From Lentilactobacillus dabitei (GTDB lineage: Bacteria > Bacillota > Bacilli > Lactobacillales > Lactobacillaceae): 52,888 nucleotides of DNA. Where the stretch lies: contig NZ_JAHPPD010000007.1 in the NCBI RefSeq assembly GCF_019061365.1, forward strand, positions 1-52,888, read 5' to 3'. The translations under genes and the position numbers were made by a program. How positions within the stretch are numbered: the first letter of the stretch is position 1; each line of letters starts with the position of its first letter. Shown here piece after piece: positions 1-7,898 of this stretch. Below the pieces are notes generated by a model. The model was not told the DNA's origin, did no database searches, and saw only the letters and a program-made list of their open reading frames with translations.

Positions 1-78
1 AATTGACTACTATATTTTGTCACAAGAAAAGCCCCACAATCATTAGACTTACTTGTCTAACAATTGTAGGGCACTTCA
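1..78 (-). mobile_element. Probable insertion-sequence terminus at the left contig end
   Basis: This stretch is identical, in reverse complement, to 52809-52886 at the other end of the window. Read on the minus strand it begins TGAAGTGCCC and contains an imperfect hairpin (arms near 29-72) followed by a T-rich run, a structure often found just inside IS ends where it blocks outside transcription. No transposase is present because the window stops here. The junction at 78/79 falls inside a hairpin repeat element, which suggests insertion into that element. The IS family is not identified. Confidence 0.55.
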
Positions 79-137
79 GGTTTGGATTTTTGAATAGGGT
101 GCTTATGTGCAAGTTATTGCTTTGCGGAGCGGTCCTA
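78..137 (+). repeat. Hairpin repeat element, 3' half only
   Basis: Only the loop and the 3' half of the dispersed hairpin family is present: the loop sequence GGTTTGGATTTTT, the GGTGCTTATGTGC-like arm, then GCTTTGCGGAGC and a GTCCTA tail. The 5' half is missing exactly where the putative IS terminus begins, so the element was probably truncated by IS insertion. Its tail faces the tail of the next, complete copy, 13 bases away. Confidence 0.7.
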
Positions 138-149
138 TTTCTATATAGA

Positions 150-269
150 TTAGGACAGCTCCGCAAAGCATAAGCTTGCACCTAAGTTTCCACCACCAAA
201 AGTCCAAACCCAGGATTTCTGGTGGTGGAAACTTAGGCTCCAGCTTATAACCGCTTTGCGTCGCTCACT
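150..269 (-). repeat. Hairpin repeat element, complete copy
   Basis: Read on the minus strand this is a complete member of the hairpin family. The arms are GCAAAGC with GCTTTGC, ATAAGCT with AGCTTAT, and an 18-base inner arm CCTAAGTTTCCACCACCA paired perfectly with its complement, around a GGGTTT loop region. The inner arm is the longest in the window and unrelated in sequence to the inner arms of the other copies. The element lies upstream of the HAD gene in the opposite orientation. Confidence 0.85.
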
Positions 270-337
270 TGATTTTCTCCCCCAAACCAGTAATAATGAA
301 CGAATATTAATCATTTGAGAAAGTGGGAATCATATTC

Positions 338-994
338 ATGACAGATCTATTTTTTGATTTCGATGGGACGATTGCGGATTCTGAAATTGGCATTGTGAAA
401 TCAATCAAGTATTCCGTCAGCAAAATGGGCTTACCCGAACTTTCTGCTGACCAATACCGCAAGTTCATCGGGCCTGCATTGATCACGAGCATCAAAAAAT
501 ATTATCCATACTTATCAACTGGGGATGTGACCCGGGCGCTGCAGTATTATCAAGAGTACTATCATAGCGAGGGTATCTTCCAGTTGACAATTTATCCCGG
601 GATTTTGGCCGAACTGACAGCTCTCAACGATGCGGGCTATACGCTCCATATTGCTTCTGCTAAGCCGGAGCCGATGATCAACGAAATCTCCAAACATTTT
701 GAGCTTGGTCAATATTTTGCAGGTGAATTTGGAGCTACTTCAGATGAACGCACCCGGGTGACCAAAACAGCTGTCTTAAAATACGCATTAGAAAAAGCGA
801 ACGCCAATCCACAACAAAGTGTCATGATTGGCGATCGCGATACCGATATGCTCGGCGGCTATCATAATCAAGTGAAAACATTAGGGGTAACTTATGGGTT
901 CGGGGATGTCCCAGAACTCATCGGTGCCCACGCGTCAGAGATTGTTGACAAACCGGAACAAATTCAAGCTGGGGTCAGTCGATTAGTCGGCTAA
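338..994 (+). CDS. HAD-family phosphatase, phosphoglycolate phosphatase-like
   Basis: The protein (218 residues from this start) is a soluble haloacid-dehalogenase hydrolase. Motif I, FDFDGT, is at residues 6-11, with the nucleophile and the acid/base aspartates. A cap region follows, and motif IV is GDRDTDMLGG in the C-terminal third. The arrangement matches the Gph/PgmB-like subfamily, which removes phosphate from small phosphorylated metabolites. The substrate cannot be read from sequence. I chose the ATG at 338 because it places the DxD motif at the usual distance from the N-terminus; a GTG at 323 is in frame. The stop overlaps the stop of the convergent DsrE-like gene by four bases. Confidence 0.85.
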   Translation: MTDLFFDFDGTIADSEIGIVKSIKYSVSKMGLPELSADQYRKFIGPALITSIKKYYPYLSTGDVTRALQYYQEYYHSEGIFQLTIYPGILAELTALNDAGYTLHIASAKPEPMINEISKHFELGQYFAGEFGATSDERTRVTKTAVLKYALEKANANPQQSVMIGDRDTDMLGGYHNQVKTLGVTYGFGDVPELIGAHASEIVDKPEQIQAGVSRLVG

Positions 995-1329
995 GGCTTG
1001 ATATACGAATAACCAGCTTCTTGAAGCTCCACCAGATCAGCGACGCCCGCGGGGACTACTTGAACCCCTGCTGGCAGCTGATCTTTTTTTATGGTATGAC
1101 TATTCATAGCGTTTTGGCAGGCATGAAATTCAACCGATTTAGTGGTTAGCTGCGCAATTGAATCCTGTAAGCTGCCCACCAAGTAGCCCAAAATGGCATC
1201 ACCGTTTACTAAGACGACAATCTTGTAGGTTTCGTCAGCCTGATTGCCAAACGTCAAAAGATTACGGATATTGCCCAGTGTGTGCTGCCATTTGTCCATA
1301 TCGTCAATATGAAAAACAACTTTATGCAT
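991..1329 (-). CDS. DsrE/F-like small protein
   Basis: This 112-residue cytoplasmic protein resembles the DsrE/DsrF-like fold: an N-terminal beta strand (KVVFHI), a central KIVVLVNGDAI strand with following helix, and one cysteine in VEFHACQNAM, the place where sulfur-relay members carry their active Cys. Family members take part in sulfur transfer or are of unknown function; no Tus/Dsr partner is visible here, so the role is open. Its start overlaps the end of the DUF2252 gene by eight bases, which implies translational coupling and a shared mRNA. Confidence 0.7.
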   Translation of the reverse strand: MHKVVFHIDDMDKWQHTLGNIRNLLTFGNQADETYKIVVLVNGDAILGYLVGSLQDSIAQLTTKSVEFHACQNAMNSHTIKKDQLPAGVQVVPAGVADLVELQEAGYSYIKP

Positions 1330-2761
1330 TATGGTCGGCCTCCTTAGCGAGCTGATGGTTGTCTAAAGCTTTCAAGAATTGGGCATAATCTCGATGAACC
1401 TGTTTGGCGTAGGCCACTGCCCAATCAACGAGGCTGTTGGCCAACTTTTTCTTCTTGCCGACATAGCCGCGAACGATGGCAGCAGTTGGGCTTTGCGCAT
1501 GCCCCCGGGCTAACAGGAGCGCGCAAATCTTGGTGTAAGTTTCAAAATCATCCTGGTCCATTTTATTGAGGTCCATTGATTCCTTCATATCCCAAAATTG
1601 GCGAACGTAGTAGCTGCGGTTGGACGAGGCATTATGGTAGAAGCCCAGCAGTGGATCGGATGCCCGTTGGAGAACCTGTTGACAAGTGACGATCCGTTCA
1701 CCATTATCTGGACCACTTTGACTGTAAGGGGTCGTGACGTCAAATCCTTGGAACCGCCGAGTCTGCAATGCTTCCTTAATTTGGAGAACCAGATGGCTGC
1801 CATCGATGGCGGTCAGTAGAACAAGGTAACAGCGAGTGCCAAAACTGCCGACGCCGACACTGTGACGGACGATGTCACTGATATGAAATTGGGACAGCAG
1901 GACAGTGACATCGGGGCTGACAGTTTGGTCGTACTTTTGAAGATGGTCGCTGATTTCTTTAAACCGTTTATCGGAAACGTGAACGGTTCTGGGCGCATTC
2001 TCCTTAAAGACAAGGTGGCCGTGACTATCAATCGTGGTGAATTTTTTGACCACCCGTTCCGAATCTCGGGATGAGGCACTGGTCAAAATTTTCCGCCACA
2101 GCTTTGGCAATGGTTGATCATCGACCTCGGACTTCAAGAAGGTTTCCACTTCAGTAGAAAAGTAGTAGCGCTCCATTGCGGAATGGTCGTCAAAACATTC
2201 ACAGAGAATCTGTTGGTAAGTGGCCACCGCAGACTTCATAATTTCTTGGGCTTGATCATCGTCTAAGCCCAGCTGTTCGCCAGCAAGGAGAATGCTGACA
2301 AGCAAACGGCGGACGTCCCAATCCCAGGAGCCGATTGTGGACTCATCGAAGTCGTTGAGGTCGAATAATAGTTTGCGTTCAGGCGAAGCGTAGAAGCCAA
2401 AATTGCCAATATGGGCATCTCCGGAAATCACAACCGGAATATTTGTCGAGACCTGTTTTGACAGGTCAAACGCCATTAGCTCGTCGGTGCCGCGGAAAAA
2501 TGAAAATGCTGAGGCCGCCAACCGTTTGTGCCGTAAGGGCAACAGTTCCTGAATCAGTTTTCGCTCAACGTGTTGGATTCCTTGGACGATATCTCGATCA
2601 ACGGCTTTGTATTGAGTTAATTTTTCAAAAGGGATCTTATCTCGGTCAGCTTTTCCCATTTGGACCAATTCACTGACGGATTTATTGATTCTGATTTTGC
2701 TTAAATCGTACCGCAAATTATCAGTGGCCTGCTTTAAGCCTAGTACTTGCTTGGTTGGCAT
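1322..2761 (-). CDS. DUF2252 family protein, kinase-like fold
   Basis: The 479-residue product matches DUF2252 proteins. It carries GDAHIGNFGFY and, about 25 residues on, FDLNDFDES. These resemble the catalytic-loop and metal-binding motifs of aminoglycoside-phosphotransferase-like kinases, so a small-molecule kinase activity is possible but unproven. I placed the start at 2761 because an AAGGAG site lies seven bases upstream on the minus strand; an in-frame ATG at 2818 has no such site. The gene is first in a two-gene unit with the DsrE-like gene. It diverges from ogt, and the roughly 105-base intergenic space holds promoters for both. Confidence 0.85.
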   Translation of the reverse strand: MPTKQVLGLKQATDNLRYDLSKIRINKSVSELVQMGKADRDKIPFEKLTQYKAVDRDIVQGIQHVERKLIQELLPLRHKRLAASAFSFFRGTDELMAFDLSKQVSTNIPVVISGDAHIGNFGFYASPERKLLFDLNDFDESTIGSWDWDVRRLLVSILLAGEQLGLDDDQAQEIMKSAVATYQQILCECFDDHSAMERYYFSTEVETFLKSEVDDQPLPKLWRKILTSASSRDSERVVKKFTTIDSHGHLVFKENAPRTVHVSDKRFKEISDHLQKYDQTVSPDVTVLLSQFHISDIVRHSVGVGSFGTRCYLVLLTAIDGSHLVLQIKEALQTRRFQGFDVTTPYSQSGPDNGERIVTCQQVLQRASDPLLGFYHNASSNRSYYVRQFWDMKESMDLNKMDQDDFETYTKICALLLARGHAQSPTAAIVRGYVGKKKKLANSLVDWAVAYAKQVHRDYAQFLKALDNHQLAKEADHNA

Positions 2762-2866
2762 GATAGGCGCTCCTTTTAGTTTTAATTCCATTGTGGTCAT
2801 GGGTGTGGAGAGAGTCAAGGTAAACGTGCTACAATGAGATTAACGAGTATAATGGAGATTTTATAT

Positions 2867-3445
2867 ATGAAAAAAATTTATTGGGAAAGTATCGAAATTG
2901 ATGACAGTAAGTTTTTCTTCACCGTTACCAATAAGGGCTTGAACTTCGTTTCCAGTCCGGGGCGGTTCTTGTCGGAAATTTTCGATTTCTATCCAGAAAA
3001 TCGTTATCAATATCAATTTATGTATGACGAGTCGGTCACCGGTGTTTATCGTGATGAATTAACGGATTATTTTAATAAAAAACGGACTAGTTTTGATTTG
3101 CCATTGGACTTTGGTAATCTTGGAACGCCATTACAGCGAAAAGTGTGGGCTGAAATTCAGCAGATCCCCTATGGTGAGACGATCACATATAAGCAGTTAG
3201 CTGAGAACGTAGGCAAACCCAAAGCAATTCGGGCAGTTGCCAGTGCAGTGGCCCAAAACCCACTGCTAATTGTGGTGCCTTGTCATCGGGTCATCAAAAC
3301 CAGTGGTGACATCGGCGAATATCGGGGTGGTAAGGACATCAAAAAATTCCTTCTCCAATTCGAGAAGGAAGCGGCCCCCAAGCGAACGCTCATTAAGAAA
3401 TTACCGTTGCCCAAGATTAGTCAACTAGGTAGACCTGGTCTTTAA
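2867..3445 (+). CDS. ogt: Methylated-DNA--protein-cysteine methyltransferase
   Basis: The protein removes alkyl groups from O6-alkylguanine by irreversible transfer to its own cysteine. The active site motif VVPCHRVI is plain in the C-terminal domain, preceded by the helix-turn-helix region with GETITYKQLAENVGKPKAIRAVASA and followed by GEYRGG. The length (192 residues) is close to the family norm of 160-180, with an extra basic tail. The start is the ATG with GGAG nine bases upstream; in-frame ATGs further upstream lack a site. A TACAAT hexamer at 2830-2835 is a candidate -10. The last 29 bases overlap the convergent methyltransferase-like gene. Confidence 0.92.
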   Translation: MKKIYWESIEIDDSKFFFTVTNKGLNFVSSPGRFLSEIFDFYPENRYQYQFMYDESVTGVYRDELTDYFNKKRTSFDLPLDFGNLGTPLQRKVWAEIQQIPYGETITYKQLAENVGKPKAIRAVASAVAQNPLLIVVPCHRVIKTSGDIGEYRGGKDIKKFLLQFEKEAAPKRTLIKKLPLPKISQLGRPGL

Positions 3446-4271
3446 TTAAATCAAATGGTTGGTGGTGCTGATTCAAACGGTGACTGGTTTCTGGCTTGAT
3501 GTAATGAGCCTGTGACCAGAACTGCTTTGAATTTGTGGCACCATTTTTTTCGCCGATTACAATTAATTCGAGTTGGTTATTTTTTGAATTCCTGATGGCG
3601 TTTAAGACGTCGACGTCAATCGGGCTTTTATCTGGAGACCAGCTCATGATGACATACTTAACTCGGTCTTGGTATTGGTTGATGGCGGCTAGTGCATCTA
3701 ATTTTTCTACCGGAATAACTTGATGCTTGCCAGTTTGATTTTCATTAACCCACTCAAGGCTATCGGTTGGATAAATATTGGCCCCTAAGTCTTTTAATCC
3801 TTTTGAAATGTAGCCATTGCCGGCCATGATTTCTAATGCAGTGTCCTGACCAATATACTTCGCCAGATCTTTGATAAATGGGGCAGAAATATACGCCCAT
3901 ATCCCATATTGTGCTTCCAAGTAATCTCGATAAGAGCGTAGCAATTTGTCTAGTTTTGGTAAGGCATCGGTCAGCTGATTCCAGAGGTGGTCACCTGCCG
4001 GATCATCCTTGGCAAAGGTTTGGTTGATGTGCTGAAAAATTTGGTCCTGACTATCATCTGGGAGTAAGAGCTCTGGTAAGTCTTGGGGCAATAGTCCGGA
4101 CTTAATCAAGTGATCGCTTTCGATGATGTTATTAATCAGAAATTTGATTTGTGGATAATCTGAAAACATCTCTCGATAGTTCAGCATTTGCGTGATATAG
4201 CTGTTCTCGGGGGATGTCTTATGGCCGGATTTGTGTTTGAGTAGTTTCTTTTTTTGTTTATTGGTTAGCAT
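3417..4271 (-). CDS. SAM-dependent methyltransferase-like protein
   Basis: The central region of this 284-residue protein holds a glycine-rich strand-loop, ALEIMAGNGYISKGLKDLGA (about residues 146-165), followed by YPTDSLEW. This is motif I and the acidic post-motif II of class I SAM-binding folds. The N-terminal half is helical and charged. Catalytic residues for a particular substrate are not recognisable, and some relatives are annotated only as hypothetical. AGGAG seven bases upstream supports the ATG at 4271. The gene is convergent and overlapping with ogt. Confidence 0.7.
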   Translation of the reverse strand: MLTNKQKKKLLKHKSGHKTSPENSYITQMLNYREMFSDYPQIKFLINNIIESDHLIKSGLLPQDLPELLLPDDSQDQIFQHINQTFAKDDPAGDHLWNQLTDALPKLDKLLRSYRDYLEAQYGIWAYISAPFIKDLAKYIGQDTALEIMAGNGYISKGLKDLGANIYPTDSLEWVNENQTGKHQVIPVEKLDALAAINQYQDRVKYVIMSWSPDKSPIDVDVLNAIRNSKNNQLELIVIGEKNGATNSKQFWSQAHYIKPETSHRLNQHHQPFDLIKDQVYLVD

Positions 4272-4309
4272 GAGAACTCCTAAATGACGATTTGTTGGAA
4301 AGCGTGGTT

Positions 4310-4483
4310 ATGATGGTTACCGGAATATTGTTGTTGATTTTGTTGGTGCTAATTGCCTGGTTAGTCGTGGCGATTGTTCAGAAAAATAAATTACACATGA
4401 TTTGGAGTTGCGTTGTGATTGTGGTTTTTGTGCTAGTGAGCTGCTGGGGATTGTTGGTGATGCTTGGAGAAATGGGTGAGTGA
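4310..4483 (+). CDS. Small two-helix membrane protein
   Basis: A 57-residue hydrophobic product with two predicted transmembrane segments separated by a short basic loop (QKNKLH). No family is recognised. The ribosome site is weak (GGAAAG about ten bases before the ATG); a TTG at 4292 is in frame. The gene sits alone between a divergent methyltransferase-like gene and a convergent regulator, so context gives no role. Confidence 0.55.
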   Translation: MMVTGILLLILLVLIAWLVVAIVQKNKLHMIWSCVVIVVFVLVSCWGLLVMLGEMGE

Positions 4484-4546
4484 TGGCTGATTAACCATCC
4501 AGATTACACGGGTCCTTCACCAGTTAGCCAAACCGACTTCAATCGG

Positions 4547-4966
4547 TTATTGCCCCAGATCCAATTCCTCTTGATGCAATTGTGACCCGGGCTTTTCTGC
4601 GCGGCTGTTCATTCCATGGACATAGCCGGAAATCAGTTGGTAGATTTCGTAGCGGTCTTTTGAATTAAGCTGCTCGCCATTAAATAACAAACTTTTATCT
4701 GATATAAATAATTTTGCCAGATCATACGTATTGTTTTCGGCCAAGCCGGTCAGGTAATCCATCGTGACGTCGAAAAACTTGGCTAATTTTTGAACTTCTA
4801 CATAAGAAGGCGTTCTGACCCCTCGCTCCCAGTTACCAATCTGGGATGGGGTGTTCAGGTCGTGGGTTTCTTTCGTTTGATGGAACTCCTCATTTAAATC
4901 CTCTGCCAAATCTGCCAAAGTAAGGTGTTGACCTTTCCTTAATGCGCGTAATCGTTCTGGAAACAT
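4547..4966 (-). CDS. XRE-family transcriptional regulator
   Basis: The 139-residue protein starts with a Cro/CI helix-turn-helix. LRALRKGQHLTLADLAEDL and QIGNWERGVRTPSYVEVQKLAKFFDVTMDYLTG are the usual helices, but about ten extra polar residues separate helices two and three. The C-terminus is short and acidic with no known sensor domain. The start at 4966 is preferred because a promoter (TATAAT complement at 4994-4999) lies over the in-frame ATGs further upstream, which would leave them untranslated. It is divergent from the alpha/beta hydrolase gene and probably controls itself and that gene. Confidence 0.85.
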   Translation of the reverse strand: MFPERLRALRKGQHLTLADLAEDLNEEFHQTKETHDLNTPSQIGNWERGVRTPSYVEVQKLAKFFDVTMDYLTGLAENNTYDLAKLFISDKSLLFNGEQLNSKDRYEIYQLISGYVHGMNSRAEKPGSQLHQEELDLGQ

Positions 4967-4993
4967 GTAATCACCGTCCTGTTCGTTAATTTC

Positions 4994-5021
4994 ATTATAC
5001 TTCATTTTCGTGGTTGACAAA
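4994..5021 (-). promoter_or_regulatory. Promoter of the XRE regulator gene
   Basis: On the minus strand TTTGTC (5016-5021) and TATAAT (4994-4999) are 16 bases apart. The same bases on the plus strand include TTGACA at 5014-5019, a possible -35 for the divergent hydrolase gene, so a regulator binding here could act on both directions. Confidence 0.6.
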
Positions 5022-5089
5022 ATGCACGGGCTTCATTTGTTAAATATGTTAATATGGTGGACAGTGAACTTAGACAGGTGGGTGAATTC

Positions 5090-6034
5090 ATGAAAAAACG
5101 AACGAAAATCATTATTGCTTGTAGCTCCGTTGTGGCGCTGGTAACGCTTGGCTTATTTGGCGCCGGCCTCTATTTCTATCAAGTAGCCGTTGTGCCGGCT
5201 CCCAAGTCGTTTTTAAGCAAGTCGCATCGGATTACTCGCAACAATCCCCAATACCCAGCCCACGAGTGGTACCAGCATGTCACCAAAAAGCGCTGGTACG
5301 AGGTGTCGGCTACGCGTCATTTGATTTTGGATGCCAATTATATTTCAGCTGCCAAGCCAACCCAGAAGACCGTATTGATTGCGCATGGGTTCATGGGGAA
5401 TAAGGACAAGATGTTTGCTTATGCCTGCATGTTCCATCGGCTTGGGTATAATGTCCTGTTACCAGATGCCCGGGGTCACGGCGATAGCCAAGGAAATTAC
5501 ATCGGATACGGTTGGCCGGATCGTTTGGACTATGTTAAATGGATCCAGAAGGTCATTGCCACAAATGGGCCAAATTCGCAAATTGTCATGTTCGGCACCA
5601 GTATGGGTGGGGCCGCAACCATGATGGTGAGTGGGGTTAATGGCCTCCCCAAACAAGTAAAAGCCTTTGTTGAAGATTGCGGTTATACCGATGTTTATGA
5701 TGAGGTTGCTTATCAAGCCAAGGAACTGTATCACCTACCAAAATTTCCGCTGGTCGGGATCGTCAGTTTAATTAACCACGCGAAGAACGGGTATTCCTTT
5801 AAACAGGCTAGTGCGTTGAATCAGGTTAAGAAAAATCAGCGGCCAATGTTATTTATTCATGGCGCCAAGGATCACTTTGTCCCCACTAAGATGGTGTATC
5901 CACTGTATCGGGCTGATAAAGGTCCAAAGCAACTGCTGATTGTGCCTGGGGCCAGCCATGCTGATTCTTACCAGAAACATCCGACATTGTATCGGGACAC
6001 GGTGAAACAGTTTTTGGCAAAATATGTCAAGTAG
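5090..6034 (+). CDS. Membrane-anchored alpha/beta hydrolase
   Basis: The 314-residue protein opens with a basic KKRTK and a single hydrophobic anchor (about residues 8-30), so the catalytic domain should lie outside the membrane. The fold shows IAHGFMGNKDKM (oxyanion region), the nucleophile elbow FGTSMGGAA, the acid LFIHGAKDHFVP and the catalytic histidine in GASHADSY. It resembles the YqkD-like hydrolases of Firmicutes, whose natural substrates are unknown. The chosen ATG follows AGGTGG; the in-frame start at 5054 has no site. It faces the XRE regulator across a shared promoter region. Confidence 0.87.
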   Translation: MKKRTKIIIACSSVVALVTLGLFGAGLYFYQVAVVPAPKSFLSKSHRITRNNPQYPAHEWYQHVTKKRWYEVSATRHLILDANYISAAKPTQKTVLIAHGFMGNKDKMFAYACMFHRLGYNVLLPDARGHGDSQGNYIGYGWPDRLDYVKWIQKVIATNGPNSQIVMFGTSMGGAATMMVSGVNGLPKQVKAFVEDCGYTDVYDEVAYQAKELYHLPKFPLVGIVSLINHAKNGYSFKQASALNQVKKNQRPMLFIHGAKDHFVPTKMVYPLYRADKGPKQLLIVPGASHADSYQKHPTLYRDTVKQFLAKYVK

Positions 6035-6043
6035 CTGAGGTAG

Positions 6044-6065
6044 GGTGAAACAGTCACCGTTTTTT
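6044..6065 (+). terminator. Short terminator after the hydrolase gene
   Basis: GGTGA and TCACC form a five-base stem around AACAG, followed by G and six T. The stem is short, so strength is uncertain. Confidence 0.45.
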
Positions 6066-6130
6066 GCCGCGTCAACGGTTTGAATATGTTAAAATAATGC
6101 TAGAACTGTTTTTCGAAAGGAGGTCTGCAC

Positions 6131-7729
6131 TTGATTTACGTCATACTTGGGGTGATTGCCTGCATTGCGGGGGCCATCGCCGGAGTTCAGGCACAGAAAC
6201 GCCGACATCAAACAGAAATTAATAATGCCAAGGCAACTGCTGAACAATTAATTAAAAAAGCAAATTTAGAAGCAAAAGAAAAATCCGAACAAATCATTGC
6301 TGATGGCGAACAACAAACGCAAGAATACAAGGATTCTATTGAAGAAGAACTTGATAGTTATCAAACGGACAATGTGACCCGTCAAAGCCGGATTGATCAA
6401 CGCCAAAACGGGTTAACTCAGACCTCGGAGCGCTTGGATGAGCTCCACAAAAAGCTGGCTGAGCGCCAAACAGATTTGAATGATCTAAAAACAGCCATTG
6501 AAAAGTTGGATCAACAAGCGGCTGGCTTAGCTAAACAGCGGATTGCCACTTTGCAAGAACGGGGCAACCTTTCAATTGACCAGGCTAAACAACAAGTTTT
6601 GGACCAACTTAAAATTGCATTGGACCGTGAAAAAGACGTTGAACTGAAATATCAAGATGATGAAGCTCAGGTGAATGCGCCAAGGATGGCCAAAATCATG
6701 GCCGTTGACGCCATTCAACGGGCCCCATTGGATATTCCACGGGAACATATTGAACATTCCGTTCAAATTTCAGATGTGAATACGAAGCAAAAATTGGTTG
6801 GCCGTGAGTCTCAGAACATTCGCTATATTGAGACCCTGACTGGTGTAGATCTGGTGTTTGATCCAGATGATCCATGCTTATTGCATGTCGTTACGCAAGA
6901 TCCGTTGCGGCGAGAAGTTGCGAAGACGACCATTTCAAATCTGCTGGTGACTGAGCAAATTAATCCGCAATCGATTGAACATCAAGTTGATATTGCTCAA
7001 CAGGATTTGAGTAATGAATTGCGGCGAACCGGTGAAAAAGTGGTTGGCTCGCTTCACATTGGTTGGATGCATCCAGATCTGCTCAAGATTGTTGGTCGTT
7101 TGAAATATCGAACCAGTTATGGTCAAAACGTTCTGAATCATTCCGTGGAAGTTGCCGATATTTCTGGCTTGCTGGCTGCCGAGCTCGGGCTTGACGTCAA
7201 GATCGCCAAGCGCGCCGGCTTACTCCATGATATTGGGAAGGCCATTGATCGTGAAGTTGATGGCACCCACGTTGAACTTGGGGTTAAGATTGCTGAAGCT
7301 TACAATGAGGATCCACAAGTTGTTAATTCCATTGCTTCTCACCATGGGGATGTCGATGTGACAACGCCAATCGCTCACTTGGTTGCTGCCGGGGACTCAA
7401 TTTCTGGTGGCCGTCCGGGTGCTCGGAGTGAATCTGTTGAAGAGTATGTGAACCGTCTGAAGAACTTGGAACGCATTGCCAGCGAAAAGAAGGGCGTTAA
7501 GGAAAGCTATGCCATTCAAGCTGGCCGGGAAATTCGGATTGTGGTTGATCCAAAGCAGTTGGATGATCAGCAAAATCAGAAGCTGGCTAAGCAAGTCAAG
7601 GATCAGATTGAGGATGAGTTAACCTATCCAGGCAAAATCAAAGTCACCTCTATTCGTGATTTTAAAGCAATTGCGTATGTCGGGGCTGAAAAAAAGAAGA
7701 AATTAAAAAAAGCAGGTCGGGGCGCGTAA
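6131..7729 (+). CDS. RNase Y-type endoribonuclease, divergent paralog
   Basis: The 532-residue protein has the complete RNase Y layout: an N-terminal transmembrane segment, a long coiled coil (to about residue 190), a KH domain and an HD domain with LLHDIGKAID near residue 366. It differs from canonical Rny at conserved places. The KH loop reads VGRESQNIR where Rny usually has GREGRN. The HD domain has LVAAGDSISGGRPGARSE where Rny usually has LVAAADALSAARPGARSE. The C-terminus is RDFKAIAYVG plus a lysine-rich tail instead of the usual RETRAVEYAK. I read this as a second RNase Y rather than the housekeeping copy. TTG start; an AAGGAGG site lies eight bases upstream. It is monocistronic, with its own terminator. 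Confidence 0.85.
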   Translation: MIYVILGVIACIAGAIAGVQAQKRRHQTEINNAKATAEQLIKKANLEAKEKSEQIIADGEQQTQEYKDSIEEELDSYQTDNVTRQSRIDQRQNGLTQTSERLDELHKKLAERQTDLNDLKTAIEKLDQQAAGLAKQRIATLQERGNLSIDQAKQQVLDQLKIALDREKDVELKYQDDEAQVNAPRMAKIMAVDAIQRAPLDIPREHIEHSVQISDVNTKQKLVGRESQNIRYIETLTGVDLVFDPDDPCLLHVVTQDPLRREVAKTTISNLLVTEQINPQSIEHQVDIAQQDLSNELRRTGEKVVGSLHIGWMHPDLLKIVGRLKYRTSYGQNVLNHSVEVADISGLLAAELGLDVKIAKRAGLLHDIGKAIDREVDGTHVELGVKIAEAYNEDPQVVNSIASHHGDVDVTTPIAHLVAAGDSISGGRPGARSESVEEYVNRLKNLERIASEKKGVKESYAIQAGREIRIVVDPKQLDDQQNQKLAKQVKDQIEDELTYPGKIKVTSIRDFKAIAYVGAEKKKKLKKAGRGA

Positions 7730-7744
7730 TCACTGGCCTAATCC

Positions 7745-7796
7745 AAAAAATGAGGTTGTATTTCCAAATGATGGAAATAGTGACCTCATTTTTTTG
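7745..7796 (+). terminator. Terminator after the RNase Y paralog
   Basis: AATGAGGT and ACCTCATT close a hairpin with an inner TTTCC/GGAAA stem, followed by seven T. The A-run on the other side makes it potentially bidirectional. Confidence 0.85.
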
Positions 7797-7815
7797 GCTA
7801 TTTTTTAAACTTGAG

Positions 7816-7844
7816 TTGACAAGTGTAACTTTCAAGAATATGAT
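7816..7844 (+). promoter_or_regulatory. Promoter of the copper operon
   Basis: TTGACA (7816-7821) and TATGAT (7839-7844) are separated by 17 bases. The -35 overlaps one cop box and the second cop box lies just downstream, so a repressor bound here would block RNA polymerase. Confidence 0.8.
7818..7827 (+). promoter_or_regulatory. CopY-type operator 1
   Basis: GACAAGTGTA matches the published cop box consensus KACANNTGTA exactly and overlaps the -35 hexamer. CopY-type repressors release this site when copper displaces zinc. No copY gene lies in the window. Confidence 0.75.
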
Positions 7845-7860
7845 AGATACAATTAAAGTT

Positions 7861-7870
7861 TACACATGTA
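7861..7870 (+). promoter_or_regulatory. CopY-type operator 2
   Basis: TACACATGTA is a perfect match to the cop box KACANNTGTA and sits between the -10 and the first start codon. The two boxes begin 43 bases apart, an arrangement resembling the paired sites of enterococcal and lactococcal cop operons. Confidence 0.8.
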
Positions 7871-7898
7871 AATTTAAAACAGAAACGGAGATGGGAAC

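Noticed and set aside
1813-2079. Open frames inside DUF2252 and other large genes on either strand
   Set aside because: They lie entirely within well-supported genes, lack ribosome sites and show no family motifs.
6131-7729. RNase Y paralog as a (p)ppGpp or other HD phosphohydrolase
   Set aside because: The membrane anchor, coiled coil and KH domain order is specific for RNase Y.
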